From an uncultured bacterium (lineage in GTDB: Bacteria; Cyanobacteriota; Vampirovibrionia; Gastranaerophilales; Gastranaerophilaceae): a stretch of 19,920 nucleotides of DNA. The stretch covers positions 1-19,920 of the forward strand of contig CAJMAX010000016.1 in assembly GCA_905211505.1 (NCBI GenBank). Reading direction: 5' to 3'. This document shows positions 1-6,558 of this stretch, piece after piece (the first letter of the stretch is position 1; every line of letters begins with the position of its first letter). A program made the position numbers and the translations under genes. A model generated the notes under the pieces. The model had not been told where the DNA came from, made no database searches, and saw nothing but the letters and a program-made list of their open reading frames with translations.

Positions 1-36
1 AATAATTATTCCTCCTAGAATAGCACCTGTTTTCAT
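1..36 (-). CDS. Start of an unidentified gene, cut by the window edge
   Basis: Only the first 12 codons are visible: MKTGAILGGIII. The start is supported by a strong Shine-Dalgarno sequence (AAGGAGAG) a few bases upstream of the ATG on the minus strand. The visible residues are a lysine followed by a small/hydrophobic run, which would suit a membrane segment or a signal peptide, but there is far too little to assign a family. The gene lies downstream of secG on the same strand, separated from it by a terminator. Confidence 0.5.
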   Translation of the reverse strand, partial: MKTGAILGGIII

Positions 37-54
37 TTCTCTCCTTTTATTTAC

Positions 55-94
55 TAAAAAACCCCGTTATATGATTGAGTACAGTATACGGGGT
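55..94 (-). terminator. Intrinsic terminator after secG
   Basis: On the minus strand a GC-rich 7-bp stem (ACCCCGT pairing with ACGGGGT, positions 61-67 and 88-94) is followed directly by a run of T. The T run is present only on the minus-strand side, so this terminates the nrtR-secG transcript and separates it from the next gene. Confidence 0.75.
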
Positions 95-124
95 AAATTC
101 TAGAATATTTTAGTTTGAGATTTG

Positions 125-349
125 TTATTTTACAATACCGAATCCGATAAGAAATGTGCATAATATAAAAATTGCACAAACAATCCCAGTTAATTTATTT
201 AAACCTTTTTCAGCACTTTTTTGAGATGCAAATACATGAGATGCTCCTCCGATTCCGCCAATGCCGTCTCCTTTTGGGGAGTGCAGCAATATTAAAATTG
301 TTAAAAGTACTGCAGATATTGTTTCAATTATCCATAATATATTAACCAT
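125..349 (-). CDS. secG: Preprotein translocase subunit SecG
   Basis: SecG is the small inner-membrane subunit of the SecYEG translocon and assists SecA-driven export. The 74-residue protein has the family plan: a first membrane helix (about residues 4-22), a conserved cytoplasmic loop with LLHSPKGDGIGGIGGASHVF, and a second membrane helix (about residues 53-72). The LLxSxKGxG...GGAS loop is the family hallmark, and the length is usual for the short SecG form. The start overlaps the stop of the upstream regulator gene by one base (TAATG), so the two are probably translationally coupled. A terminator follows closely. Confidence 0.9.
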   Translation of the reverse strand: MVNILWIIETISAVLLTILILLHSPKGDGIGGIGGASHVFASQKSAEKGLNKLTGIVCAIFILCTFLIGFGIVK

Positions 350-1029
350 TATTTAGTTTTCTCCTTTTTGATAAAATGTGCTCTTTTTGAGTTTAATTCA
401 ATATTTTCAAAAGTATATAGCCTTGCCGGACGTTTAGAAGATGACTTTGTATATTCTTCCAATTCCATTAAACCATCAGTAGCAAGAGCTTTTTTTCTAA
501 AATTACGTTTGTCTAATTTCTTTTGCATAATTAGTTCGTAAGCTTTTTGCATTTCTGTGAGTGTAAATTTTTCAGGTAAAAGCTGATATGCAACCGGACA
601 AAGTTCAAGTCTTTCTCTTGTTCTTTTTAAAGAGTATTGAATAATTTCTTTGTGGTCATAAGCCAGTGAAGGCAAGTCACTTACTTTGTGCCATCCGAGT
701 TCTGGAGTGGAAACTATTTTTATATCTTCAGACCTTACAAGAGCAAAATAAGCACAGGTGATTACACGCGCATTAGGGTGACGCAGAGGATCCCCGAATG
801 TATACAACTGCTCAAGATAAATATTATCTACTGCAGTTTTTTCTTTTAAAACTCTTAAAGCAGCTTCATCAAGGTTTTCAGATAGTCGAACGTATCCTCC
901 AGGTATTGCCCATCTGCCTTTAAATGGTTCAGTTGTACGTTTTACTAATAAAACTTGAATAGTATTATTTTTAATTGTCAAAATTACTACGTCGACTGTA
1001 ATCTCGTGTGTTTTGGTCTCATTAAACAT
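349..1029 (-). CDS. nrtR: NrtR-like transcriptional regulator with degenerate Nudix domain
   Basis: The N-terminal half (about residues 8-140) is a Nudix fold and the C-terminal part (about 145-215) is a winged helix with LTEMQKAYELI and LDKRNFRKK, the arrangement of NrtR regulators of NAD metabolism. The Nudix box starts at G45 with E51 in place, but the catalytic REUxEExGU core reads RVLKEKTAV (residues 59-67), so two of the expected metal-binding glutamates are replaced. This fits a ligand-sensing, non-hydrolysing domain. ADP-ribose as ligand is family knowledge, not shown here. A Shine-Dalgarno AAAGGA precedes the ATG. No NAD biosynthesis gene is visible nearby, so the regulon is unknown. 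A catalytic ADP-ribose pyrophosphatase is a less likely alternative. Confidence 0.75.
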   Translation of the reverse strand: MFNETKTHEITVDVVILTIKNNTIQVLLVKRTTEPFKGRWAIPGGYVRLSENLDEAALRVLKEKTAVDNIYLEQLYTFGDPLRHPNARVITCAYFALVRSEDIKIVSTPELGWHKVSDLPSLAYDHKEIIQYSLKRTRERLELCPVAYQLLPEKFTLTEMQKAYELIMQKKLDKRNFRKKALATDGLMELEEYTKSSSKRPARLYTFENIELNSKRAHFIKKEKTK

Positions 1030-1060
1030 TTATGCTAAATCCTTTGCCTATTATAAATAT

Positions 1061-1090
1061 ATAATAAACATATTTAATAATATTAATCAA
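1061..1090 (-). promoter_or_regulatory. Candidate promoter of nrtR-secG
   Basis: On the minus strand TTGATT (1090-1085) and TATTAT (1066-1061) are separated by 18 bases, giving a predicted start near 1054 and a leader of about 25 bases. A second TATAAT (1055-1050) is closer to the gene but would put the transcript start inside the ribosome binding site. The region is very AT-rich, so chance matches are likely. Confidence 0.35.
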
Positions 1091-1107
1091 ACTGTTAAAA
1101 TTTTTAA

Positions 1108-1123
1108 TATTTGTTAACAAATA
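1108..1123. promoter_or_regulatory. 16-bp perfect palindrome between nrtR and the transglycosylase gene
   Basis: TATTTGTTAACAAATA reads identically on both strands. It sits in the 171-base divergent intergenic region, upstream of both genes. It is a candidate operator, plausibly for the adjacent NrtR-like regulator, but no consensus was compared. Confidence 0.35.
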
Positions 1124-1200
1124 GCAAAGGTTTATGCAATTAATATATACTTTTTAACTTTATATAAATACGGGGAATATTATTTAAACTGGGGACAAAA

Positions 1201-2043
1201 ATGTTTTTTATTTCATCGCATAATTTCAATATTTATTCAAATCCATTTTCAATGGGTTGTATGGCAATGTATCCCCGTGCAAATTTCTTTTTGGGACTTG
1301 CAGGTGCAACTGCAATGCCAGGATTTTGTAATCCTTTTGCAGGTTCTATATTTAACGCTTCTTATATGCCGTACATTCAGATGCCTTTTGTTAATCCTTT
1401 CGGGTATTTAAATACTTTCCAATATACTGGCGGAATGGGAGGTACTAATCCATTTGGGCTTATGAATTTTATGCCATCTGTAAATGCATCTGTAAGTTCA
1501 TCTGTTTCAGTTTCAACTGACAGAGAGCCTCAAGGTGTTAATTTAAATAAAAATAAAGATGAGTATGGACCGGAATTTTTGAATAAAGTAAAAGAGATTG
1601 CAAAACGATTGAATTGTAATTATCGTGACTTGCTTGGGGTTATGAATTCTGAGTCAGGAATAAATGCGAAAGCAAAAAATCCAAATAGTTCTGCAACAGG
1701 TTTAATTCAATTTATGGAATCTACTGCAAAATCTTTAGGGACTTCAACTTCTGCACTTGCTGCAATGTCTCCTGTTGAACAGCTTGATTATGTTGAAAAG
1801 TATTTACAACGTGCTAAGAAAACAGCAGGATTTGCGCAAAATGATAAATTGTCAGGTGGTCAGCTGTACGCTTTAGTCTTTTTACCTGCACGTGCTCATA
1901 GAGAAGTTTGGGCATCATCAGGTGAAAACTACTACGGAGCTAACCGAGGGTTAGATACTAATAAAGATGGTAATATCACAATGTCAGAGCTTGACAATCG
2001 TGTTAGAGATAAATATGTGAGTGATAATACCTTTTTAGCTTAG
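1201..2043 (+). CDS. Lytic transglycosylase-like protein with EF-hand and low-complexity N-terminus
   Basis: Residues about 120-235 resemble an SLT/lysozyme-like fold. NSESGINAKAKNPNSSATGLIQF carries the likely catalytic Glu151 followed by the typical S/N-x-A-x-GLIQF segment, so the predicted role is cleavage of peptidoglycan glycan strands. A textbook EF-hand/dockerin loop follows at residues 252-263 (DTNKDGNITMSE), so calcium binding is likely. The first 110 residues are rich in Phe, Met, Asn, Pro and Gly and hold four NPF triplets (14, 44, 65, 83). No ordinary signal peptide is seen, so its location is unclear. The domain also resembles phage tail or endolysin transglycosylases. The start follows a GGGGA ribosome site. 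It stands alone, 97 bases before minC. Confidence 0.7.
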   Translation: MFFISSHNFNIYSNPFSMGCMAMYPRANFFLGLAGATAMPGFCNPFAGSIFNASYMPYIQMPFVNPFGYLNTFQYTGGMGGTNPFGLMNFMPSVNASVSSSVSVSTDREPQGVNLNKNKDEYGPEFLNKVKEIAKRLNCNYRDLLGVMNSESGINAKAKNPNSSATGLIQFMESTAKSLGTSTSALAAMSPVEQLDYVEKYLQRAKKTAGFAQNDKLSGGQLYALVFLPARAHREVWASSGENYYGANRGLDTNKDGNITMSELDNRVRDKYVSDNTFLA

Positions 2044-2139
2044 TACTGTAATATTTAATTACAAAAACTACATAATTTCTTGAAGTCTTAAATTGTTTCG
2101 TGTACGTTATCCATGTAACCGAATTTTGGAAAGGGAAAA

Positions 2140-3066
2140 ATGGATAAGGGATATATAGAAAATGGTTTTATCGTTGATTTAACCAATACGAAGAAAACCT
2201 CTGAAATTATTTATGAACTTTCAAGGGTTTTGGAAATGCCTGATTCTAAAGGTAAACATATTTGTTTAAAATTGGGGGCTGTGGATTTATCTCAGAATGA
2301 GCTTACAAGTATAAAAGCTCTGGTAGAACTTATGGAATCACAGCTTGCATTTATCAGTACAAGTTCGACTGTAACACTTGAGTCTGCAACTGCTCTTGAT
2401 ATAAAAATTTCTGAATTTACAAATGCTGTTGAAGCTCCTACTTTCGAAACAAAAGAGCCGACAGAAGAAGTTGTAAATGCTTTAGATAATATTTTTGGAG
2501 AAGATTCATCATCTAAAATTTCTGCAGAAACATTGGATTCTGAATCAGATAAAAAAGATTCAAATTCTGAAAATAATTCAAATTCTACAGATGAAAAAGA
2601 GATTTCTCCAATTGTTTCTCACAATGAAGAAATTGCTCAAAAAGTAGAAGCTCAGGAGAGAAAAGAAGAAAAAGATGAAGAAGTTGCGGCATTGAAAAAT
2701 GAGCCTGAAAAACTTCCTACACTTTATTTAAGGAGAACAGTTCGTTCAGGTCAAAGCATATCTTCAGATGGCAATATTATTGTTATTGGAGATGTAAATC
2801 CTGGAGCTGAAATTATTGCAAAAGGTGATATTACTGTTTGGGGTATTCTTGGCGGAATTGCTCATGCTGGTTCTGATGGTAATAATTATGCAAGAATCAG
2901 AGCATTAAAATTAAATCCTGTTCAGATTCGTATCGGGGAAGTTTTTGCAAGAAGACCTGATACAATCAATCTGCCTTATGTTCAAAAGTCTTGTGAATAT
3001 ATTCCGGAAGAGGCTTTTACATATAAAGGTACTATTGTTATAAGAAAAATACATGAAGAAAATTAA
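2140..3066 (+). CDS. minC: Septum site-determining protein MinC
   Basis: MinC inhibits FtsZ ring formation away from mid-cell and is carried to the membrane by MinD. The N-terminal domain (about residues 1-93) is followed by a long Ser/Glu/Lys/Asn-rich linker (about 95-192). The conserved C-terminal beta-helix domain starts at about 194 with LPTLYLRRTVRSGQSI and GDVNPGAEIIAKGDITVWG, the dimerisation and MinD-binding module. The protein is 308 residues, longer than typical MinC (about 230), and the excess lies in the acidic linker. The ribosome site is AAAGGGA. Its stop is overlapped by the minD ribosome site, with a gap of 10 bases. A poor promoter candidate (TTGAAG at 2080, TACGTT at 2103) lies upstream. 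Confidence 0.93.
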   Translation: MDKGYIENGFIVDLTNTKKTSEIIYELSRVLEMPDSKGKHICLKLGAVDLSQNELTSIKALVELMESQLAFISTSSTVTLESATALDIKISEFTNAVEAPTFETKEPTEEVVNALDNIFGEDSSSKISAETLDSESDKKDSNSENNSNSTDEKEISPIVSHNEEIAQKVEAQERKEEKDEEVAALKNEPEKLPTLYLRRTVRSGQSISSDGNIIVIGDVNPGAEIIAKGDITVWGILGGIAHAGSDGNNYARIRALKLNPVQIRIGEVFARRPDTINLPYVQKSCEYIPEEAFTYKGTIVIRKIHEEN

Positions 3067-3076
3067 GGAGATATAA

Positions 3077-3892
3077 ATGACTGGTAGAGTAATAGTTATT
3101 ACGTCCGGAAAAGGCGGAGTTGGTAAAACAACTACAAACGCTAATATCGGTACAGCTCTAGCCAGAGCTGGCAACAAAGTTGTTATGATTGACACAGATT
3201 TGGGATTAAGAAATCTTGATTTGCTGCTGGGTTTGGAAAATAGAATTGTTTATACAATTGTTGATGTTGTTGAAAAACGCTGTAAATTGAAGCAAGCTCT
3301 TGTTAAAGATAAGAAAAACCCTAACTTATGCTTGCTGGCTGCAGCTCAAACAAGAGATAAAACAGCTGTTACTGAAGAGCAATTAAAAGATATTTGTGAA
3401 AATTTGAAAAAAGATTTCGATTTTATTTTAGTTGATTGTCCTGCTGGTATTGAACAAGGATTCCAAAATGCAGTAGCCGGTGCAACAGAAGCTATAGTTG
3501 TTACCACTCCTGAAATGTCTGCTGTGCGTGATGCTGACAGAATTATAGGTCTATTGGAAGCTAAAGAAGAGATTACTTCCTATAAATTGCTTCTTAACAG
3601 AGTTAGACCTAATTTGATTAAATCAAATGACATGATGAGTGTTGAGGATGTTGTTGAAATCCTTTCTGCAGATTTAATCGGTATAATTCCTGAAGATACC
3701 GGAATTATAACTTCTACTAACAAAGGGGAACCTATTGTTAATGATGAAAATTCACTTGCGGGAAAAGCTTATAGAAATGTTGCACAACGTATAATGGGCG
3801 AAGAAGTTCCGTTTTTAAATCTTGAAGAAGAAACAAGTGTTCTGTTTAAGGTGAAAAAATTCTTCTCAAACCTGATAGGTAAGGAGAAGTAA
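3077..3892 (+). CDS. minD: Septum site-determining ATPase MinD
   Basis: MinD is a ParA/MinD-type ATPase that dimerises on the membrane with ATP, recruits MinC, and is released by MinE. The deviant Walker A motif KGGVGKT is at residues 12-18, with both the signature lysine (K12) and K17. The switch segment DTDLGLRNLD follows at about 40-49, and DCPAGIEQGF is the Walker B region. The C-terminus (about 256-271, LFKVKKFFSNLIGKEK) is a typical amphipathic membrane-targeting helix. The length (271) is normal. It is the central gene of the minCDE operon, with AAGGAG ideally spaced before the ATG. Confidence 0.97.
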   Translation: MTGRVIVITSGKGGVGKTTTNANIGTALARAGNKVVMIDTDLGLRNLDLLLGLENRIVYTIVDVVEKRCKLKQALVKDKKNPNLCLLAAAQTRDKTAVTEEQLKDICENLKKDFDFILVDCPAGIEQGFQNAVAGATEAIVVTTPEMSAVRDADRIIGLLEAKEEITSYKLLLNRVRPNLIKSNDMMSVEDVVEILSADLIGIIPEDTGIITSTNKGEPIVNDENSLAGKAYRNVAQRIMGEEVPFLNLEEETSVLFKVKKFFSNLIGKEK

Positions 3893-3893
3893 A

Positions 3894-4460
3894 ATGAGCG
3901 AAAATATTTTAAAAGAATTATGTAATAAAGTTTTGAGTTTGTTTAGACAAACTGAAACAGAAAAAGAAAATGCTAAAGATGTTGCTTGTAACAGGCTTCG
4001 TGTTGTTTTGATGCAAGATAGAACTAATCTTACTCCAGAATTGTTACAGCGCATGAGACGTGAGCTTGTTGAACTTCTTTCAAGATATGTTGAAATGGAT
4101 AAAGATGCACTTGAGCTTAATTTTGATCAAGAGGGTGATCAAATGGCATTGATGCTTTCTATACCTGTAATTAGAGCTAAAGATGAGGCAGAAATTGAAG
4201 AAGCTTTAAAAGCTGAAGATGAAAAAGAAGCTGAAGAAAATTCCGAGGAATCTGATTCTGAAAATGAAGAAAATAGTTCTGAGTCAGAAGTAGAAATTTC
4301 GGAAGAAGACGAGAATAAATCAGAAGATGATGCTACCGAAGAAAATGCTTCTGAATTTGAGATTACAGAAGCTGATGAGAATTCTCATGAAGATGAAGAA
4401 AATTCCGAAACTGAAAATAATAATCAATCTTTTGAAGATAATGAAAATATGAATAATTAA
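3894..4460 (+). CDS. minE: MinE topological specificity factor with long acidic tail
   Basis: MinE stimulates MinD ATPase and drives oscillation of MinCD. Residues about 1-92 match MinE: an N-terminal amphipathic segment (ILKELCNKVLSLF), the anti-MinCD region with CNRLRVVLMQDR (32-43), then the dimerising alpha/beta domain ending in ALMLSIPV. Ordinary MinE ends here at about 85-95 residues. This one continues for roughly 96 residues almost entirely of Glu, Asp, Ser and Asn, containing an imperfect internal repeat (SESEVEISEEDEN then ASEFEITEADEN). The gene starts one base after the minD stop, with AAGGAG inside the minD end. A strong terminator follows 20 bases after the stop. Confidence 0.92.
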   Translation: MSENILKELCNKVLSLFRQTETEKENAKDVACNRLRVVLMQDRTNLTPELLQRMRRELVELLSRYVEMDKDALELNFDQEGDQMALMLSIPVIRAKDEAEIEEALKAEDEKEAEENSEESDSENEENSSESEVEISEEDENKSEDDATEENASEFEITEADENSHEDEENSETENNNQSFEDNENMNN

Positions 4461-4480
4461 TTTAATTTTAAATAAGTAAA

Positions 4481-4517
4481 GATGGACAAATATTTTAATA
4501 TTTGTCCATCTTTTTTT
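4481..4517 (+). terminator. Intrinsic terminator of the minCDE operon
   Basis: A perfect 13-bp stem (GATGGACAAATAT with ATATTTGTCCATC, loop TTTA) spans 4481-4510 and is followed by seven T. Read on the minus strand the stem is followed by a weaker T-rich stretch, so it may also stop the convergent XRE gene. Confidence 0.9.
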
Positions 4518-4529
4518 ATATTTTAGTTT

Positions 4530-4784
4530 TTAGAGTTTAATAAGGGTATTTAAGTCCACATTGAGAGCTTTAGCAATCGCTATTATTGTACAAAGTTTTG
4601 GATTTCCGGCACCTCGTTCTATTAAATTTACTGTATCTAGTGAGATGTCTGCCATTTCTGCCAGTTTTAATTGAGAAATATCTAATCTTGCTCTTTCAAT
4701 TCTCATATTTTTTGCAAGTTCTTTATAATAATAGGTCATATCCATAATAGATATTTTAGTATATTGATTTTTGTTATTATACAT
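4530..4784 (-). CDS. Small XRE-family helix-turn-helix regulator
   Basis: This is a single-domain Cro/C1-type DNA-binding protein. ISQLKLAEMADISLDTVNLIERGAGNPKLCTIIAIAKALNV shows the usual five-helix HTH with the Q-x-x-L-A-E recognition turn and the G-x-x-x-P segment. The longest reading is 84 residues, but Met14 (4745) or Met16 (4739) is the likelier start because the HTH then begins at the usual distance. No Shine-Dalgarno sequence marks any of the three. A TATAAT (4781-4776) on this strand would place transcription initiation downstream of the longest start. The gene diverges from a prepilin-like gene and shares with it a short promoter region holding a palindrome. Autoregulation and control of the prepilin gene are inferred from that layout. 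Confidence 0.8.
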   Translation of the reverse strand: MYNNKNQYTKISIMDMTYYYKELAKNMRIERARLDISQLKLAEMADISLDTVNLIERGAGNPKLCTIIAIAKALNVDLNTLIKL

Positions 4785-4792
4785 GATATATT
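4764..4792 (+). promoter_or_regulatory. Candidate promoter of the prepilin-like gene
   Basis: TTGATT (4764-4769) and TATATT (4787-4792) are separated by 17 bases, which predicts transcription from about 4799, at the left edge of the palindrome. The leader to the ATG would be about 46 bases. The divergent XRE gene has a TATAAT on the other strand (4781-4776), so the two promoters would overlap. Confidence 0.5.
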
Positions 4793-4798
4793 ACGTGT

Positions 4799-4820
4799 AA
4801 TGCTGAATATATTCAGTATT
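4799..4820. promoter_or_regulatory. Palindromic candidate operator between the XRE and prepilin genes
   Basis: The 14-bp core CTGAATATATTCAG (4803-4816) is a perfect palindrome and extends to 22 bp with a single mismatched pair. It covers the predicted start site of the prepilin gene and the -35 position of the XRE gene, so one protein bound here could control both. Confidence 0.5.
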
Positions 4821-4844
4821 ATCTTTAATAAGATAGGAGATTTT

Positions 4845-5606
4845 ATGGCTACAGGACGAGGTTTTACGTTAGCAGAAGTTTTAATCACTCTTGGTATTAT
4901 TGGAATAGTTGCAGCGATGACAATTCCAACTGTTGCCGCGCGGATTACGCATAAAAAACTTCAGTCTCAATTTAAAAAGACTTATGCAGAACTAAACCAA
5001 GCAACTAGAGCTTTTTACGCAGATACAGATATTCCGGTGCATGACTACGATGTTTTAATAAAAGCCGGAGTCGATACTACTAGCTCAAATTGGGATAGTA
5101 ATGCGTTACTTAACAAGTTTATGTCTTATTATAAAGGTTTTACAAAGGCTAGTAATTCTGTATGGAGTAGTTTTGATAAGCTTCATAATATAAAAAATTT
5201 AAATCTCAATGGAATAGAAGTAAACTCCTATCCATGTGATATCTCTGTTGTTTATATGGACTCAGTAGGTCGTTTGTATTCTATGGATGATACCTCAACA
5301 GCTTATGCATCCGCGTTACCTTATGGACCTAAGATTTGTGTTGATATTAATGGTATTGATAGACCAAATCGCTGGGGATATGATAGATTTGTATTTGTTT
5401 TTACAGAAGAAAATGCTGTAATTCCTTATACTGGGCGAGAATGGAATAGACTTGCTTCTAACCAAACTGAGCCACGTGAAATTGCTAAATTTTGTAATAA
5501 AAAGCAAGGTAGCGTGCAACATGCTTGTGCCTATTTTGCATTATCTGACCAAAGTCCAACAGGTAACGGCAGCTATTGGTATGATTTTTTAATAAGAAAT
5601 AAATAA
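4845..5606 (+). CDS. Type IV prepilin/pseudopilin-like protein
   Basis: The N-terminus MATGRGFTLAEVLITLGIIG is a classical type IV prepilin leader: cleavage is expected between G6 and F7, and the mature +5 glutamate (E11) is present, followed by a hydrophobic helix. The mature protein would be displayed in or extruded from the inner membrane by a type IV pilus or type II secretion-like machine. Later, CVDINGIDRPNRWGYDRFVF (165-184) resembles the Asp/Asn-rich loop of pseudopilins that can bind calcium. Four cysteines (131, 165, 217, 228) could form two disulfides. The start at 4845 has ATAGGAG five bases upstream. A longer in-frame TTG start at 4764 is rejected because it adds an unrelated 27 residues and lacks a ribosome site. 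No assembly genes are nearby. Confidence 0.85.
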   Translation: MATGRGFTLAEVLITLGIIGIVAAMTIPTVAARITHKKLQSQFKKTYAELNQATRAFYADTDIPVHDYDVLIKAGVDTTSSNWDSNALLNKFMSYYKGFTKASNSVWSSFDKLHNIKNLNLNGIEVNSYPCDISVVYMDSVGRLYSMDDTSTAYASALPYGPKICVDINGIDRPNRWGYDRFVFVFTEENAVIPYTGREWNRLASNQTEPREIAKFCNKKQGSVQHACAYFALSDQSPTGNGSYWYDFLIRNK

Positions 5607-5631
5607 GAAAAATTTGAATTGTAGAACTCCG

Positions 5632-6558
5632 TTAGATATTACCGGTTGAGCTGTTTCTGTCATCTTCAAGTTGTTTTATATCTATATTCTGACTGTCTTC
5701 ATCTGCGTAATTATTTATAGTTGGTACATCAATTTCAACATTGACATCCGCATCAACCATTTCAATATCTGTTTTATCAAATTCTTTGGTTTTGCCGTCT
5801 TCCATTTTTACAGCAACTTTCCCGCTCATAAATTGAAGATAACATACTTTTCCCAATCCTTCAGTTGTCATAACAGAAGACCCGATTGGAGGCATTCCTT
5901 TTGCAGCGTCAATGTAGTTTGAGTATTCGTATGTTAAGCAGCATAAGAGTCTTCCGCAGGTTCCTGAAATCTTTCCTGGAGCAATCGGCATACCTTGATC
6001 TTTTGCAAGTTTAACATTGATTGTTGCGAATTTCCTCAAGAAACTTGAACAACAGAAAGGTTGTCCGCAAATTCCAACGCCCTCAAGTATTGAGGTTTCA
6101 TCACGAACTCCGATATGTCGCAAATCAATTCTTACGCGAGTAAATGTTTGGGTCAAATCTTTTAATAGAGCCCTGAAATCAACCCTTTCCGGAGCTGTAT
6201 AGTAAAATGTAATTTTACGTCTGTCAAAAGTTATGCGACATTGAACAAGATTCATTCCCAGTTTGTGCTGTTTTACAAGTGCCTGACATTTAAAAAATGC
6301 TTCAACTTCTTCTTTTTTTATCTCTTCCAGTGTTTGTAAGTCACGTTGAGTTAGTGTTCGAATTAGTGGAAGAGGCTCAGGTTTATTTTTTGCTTTTGCC
6401 CATAGTTTTTCTACCTCTGAATTTACCAGAAAAACTTTTAGAGCTTCTTCGCCTTTTTCTGTTCTTACAATAACCATTTGCCCGTCTTCTAATTTTACGT
6501 TTTCAGGTACATTTAACGGGTAATATGTATTTTTTAAATATCTTACTGCAAATTTCAT
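5632..6558 (-). CDS. ricT: PSP1-domain protein, RicT (YaaT)-like
   Basis: The PSP1 domain covers roughly residues 85-220: CRITFDRRKITFYYTAPERVDFRALLKDL and RHIGVRDETSILEGVGICGQPFCC. Cysteines C164, C169/C170 and C201, C206/C207 form the paired C-x4-CC motifs that I associate with RicT. In Bacillus, RicT works with RicA and RicF in an Fe-S-containing complex affecting RNA processing. Neither partner is in this window, so the role here is uncertain. The start overlaps the gpsA stop by one base (TAATG). The C-terminal 40 residues are acidic and probably disordered. It is the last gene of the murQ-gpsA-ricT run and converges on the prepilin gene with no clear terminator. Confidence 0.8.
   Translation of the reverse strand: MKFAVRYLKNTYYPLNVPENVKLEDGQMVIVRTEKGEEALKVFLVNSEVEKLWAKAKNKPEPLPLIRTLTQRDLQTLEEIKKEEVEAFFKCQALVKQHKLGMNLVQCRITFDRRKITFYYTAPERVDFRALLKDLTQTFTRVRIDLRHIGVRDETSILEGVGICGQPFCCSSFLRKFATINVKLAKDQGMPIAPGKISGTCGRLLCCLTYEYSNYIDAAKGMPPIGSSVMTTEGLGKVCYLQFMSGKVAVKMEDGKTKEFDKTDIEMVDADVNVEIDVPTINNYADEDSQNIDIKQLEDDRNSSTGNI

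Noticed and set aside
2911..3195. Minus-strand frame across the minC-minD junction
   Set aside because: It is antisense to conserved MinC and MinD sequence and is explained by codon composition.
4764..4844. N-terminal extension of the prepilin-like gene from a TTG codon at 4764
   Set aside because: It would run through the promoter and palindrome, has no ribosome site, and puts the prepilin leader at residue 28. ATG 4845 has AGGAG and gives a textbook leader.
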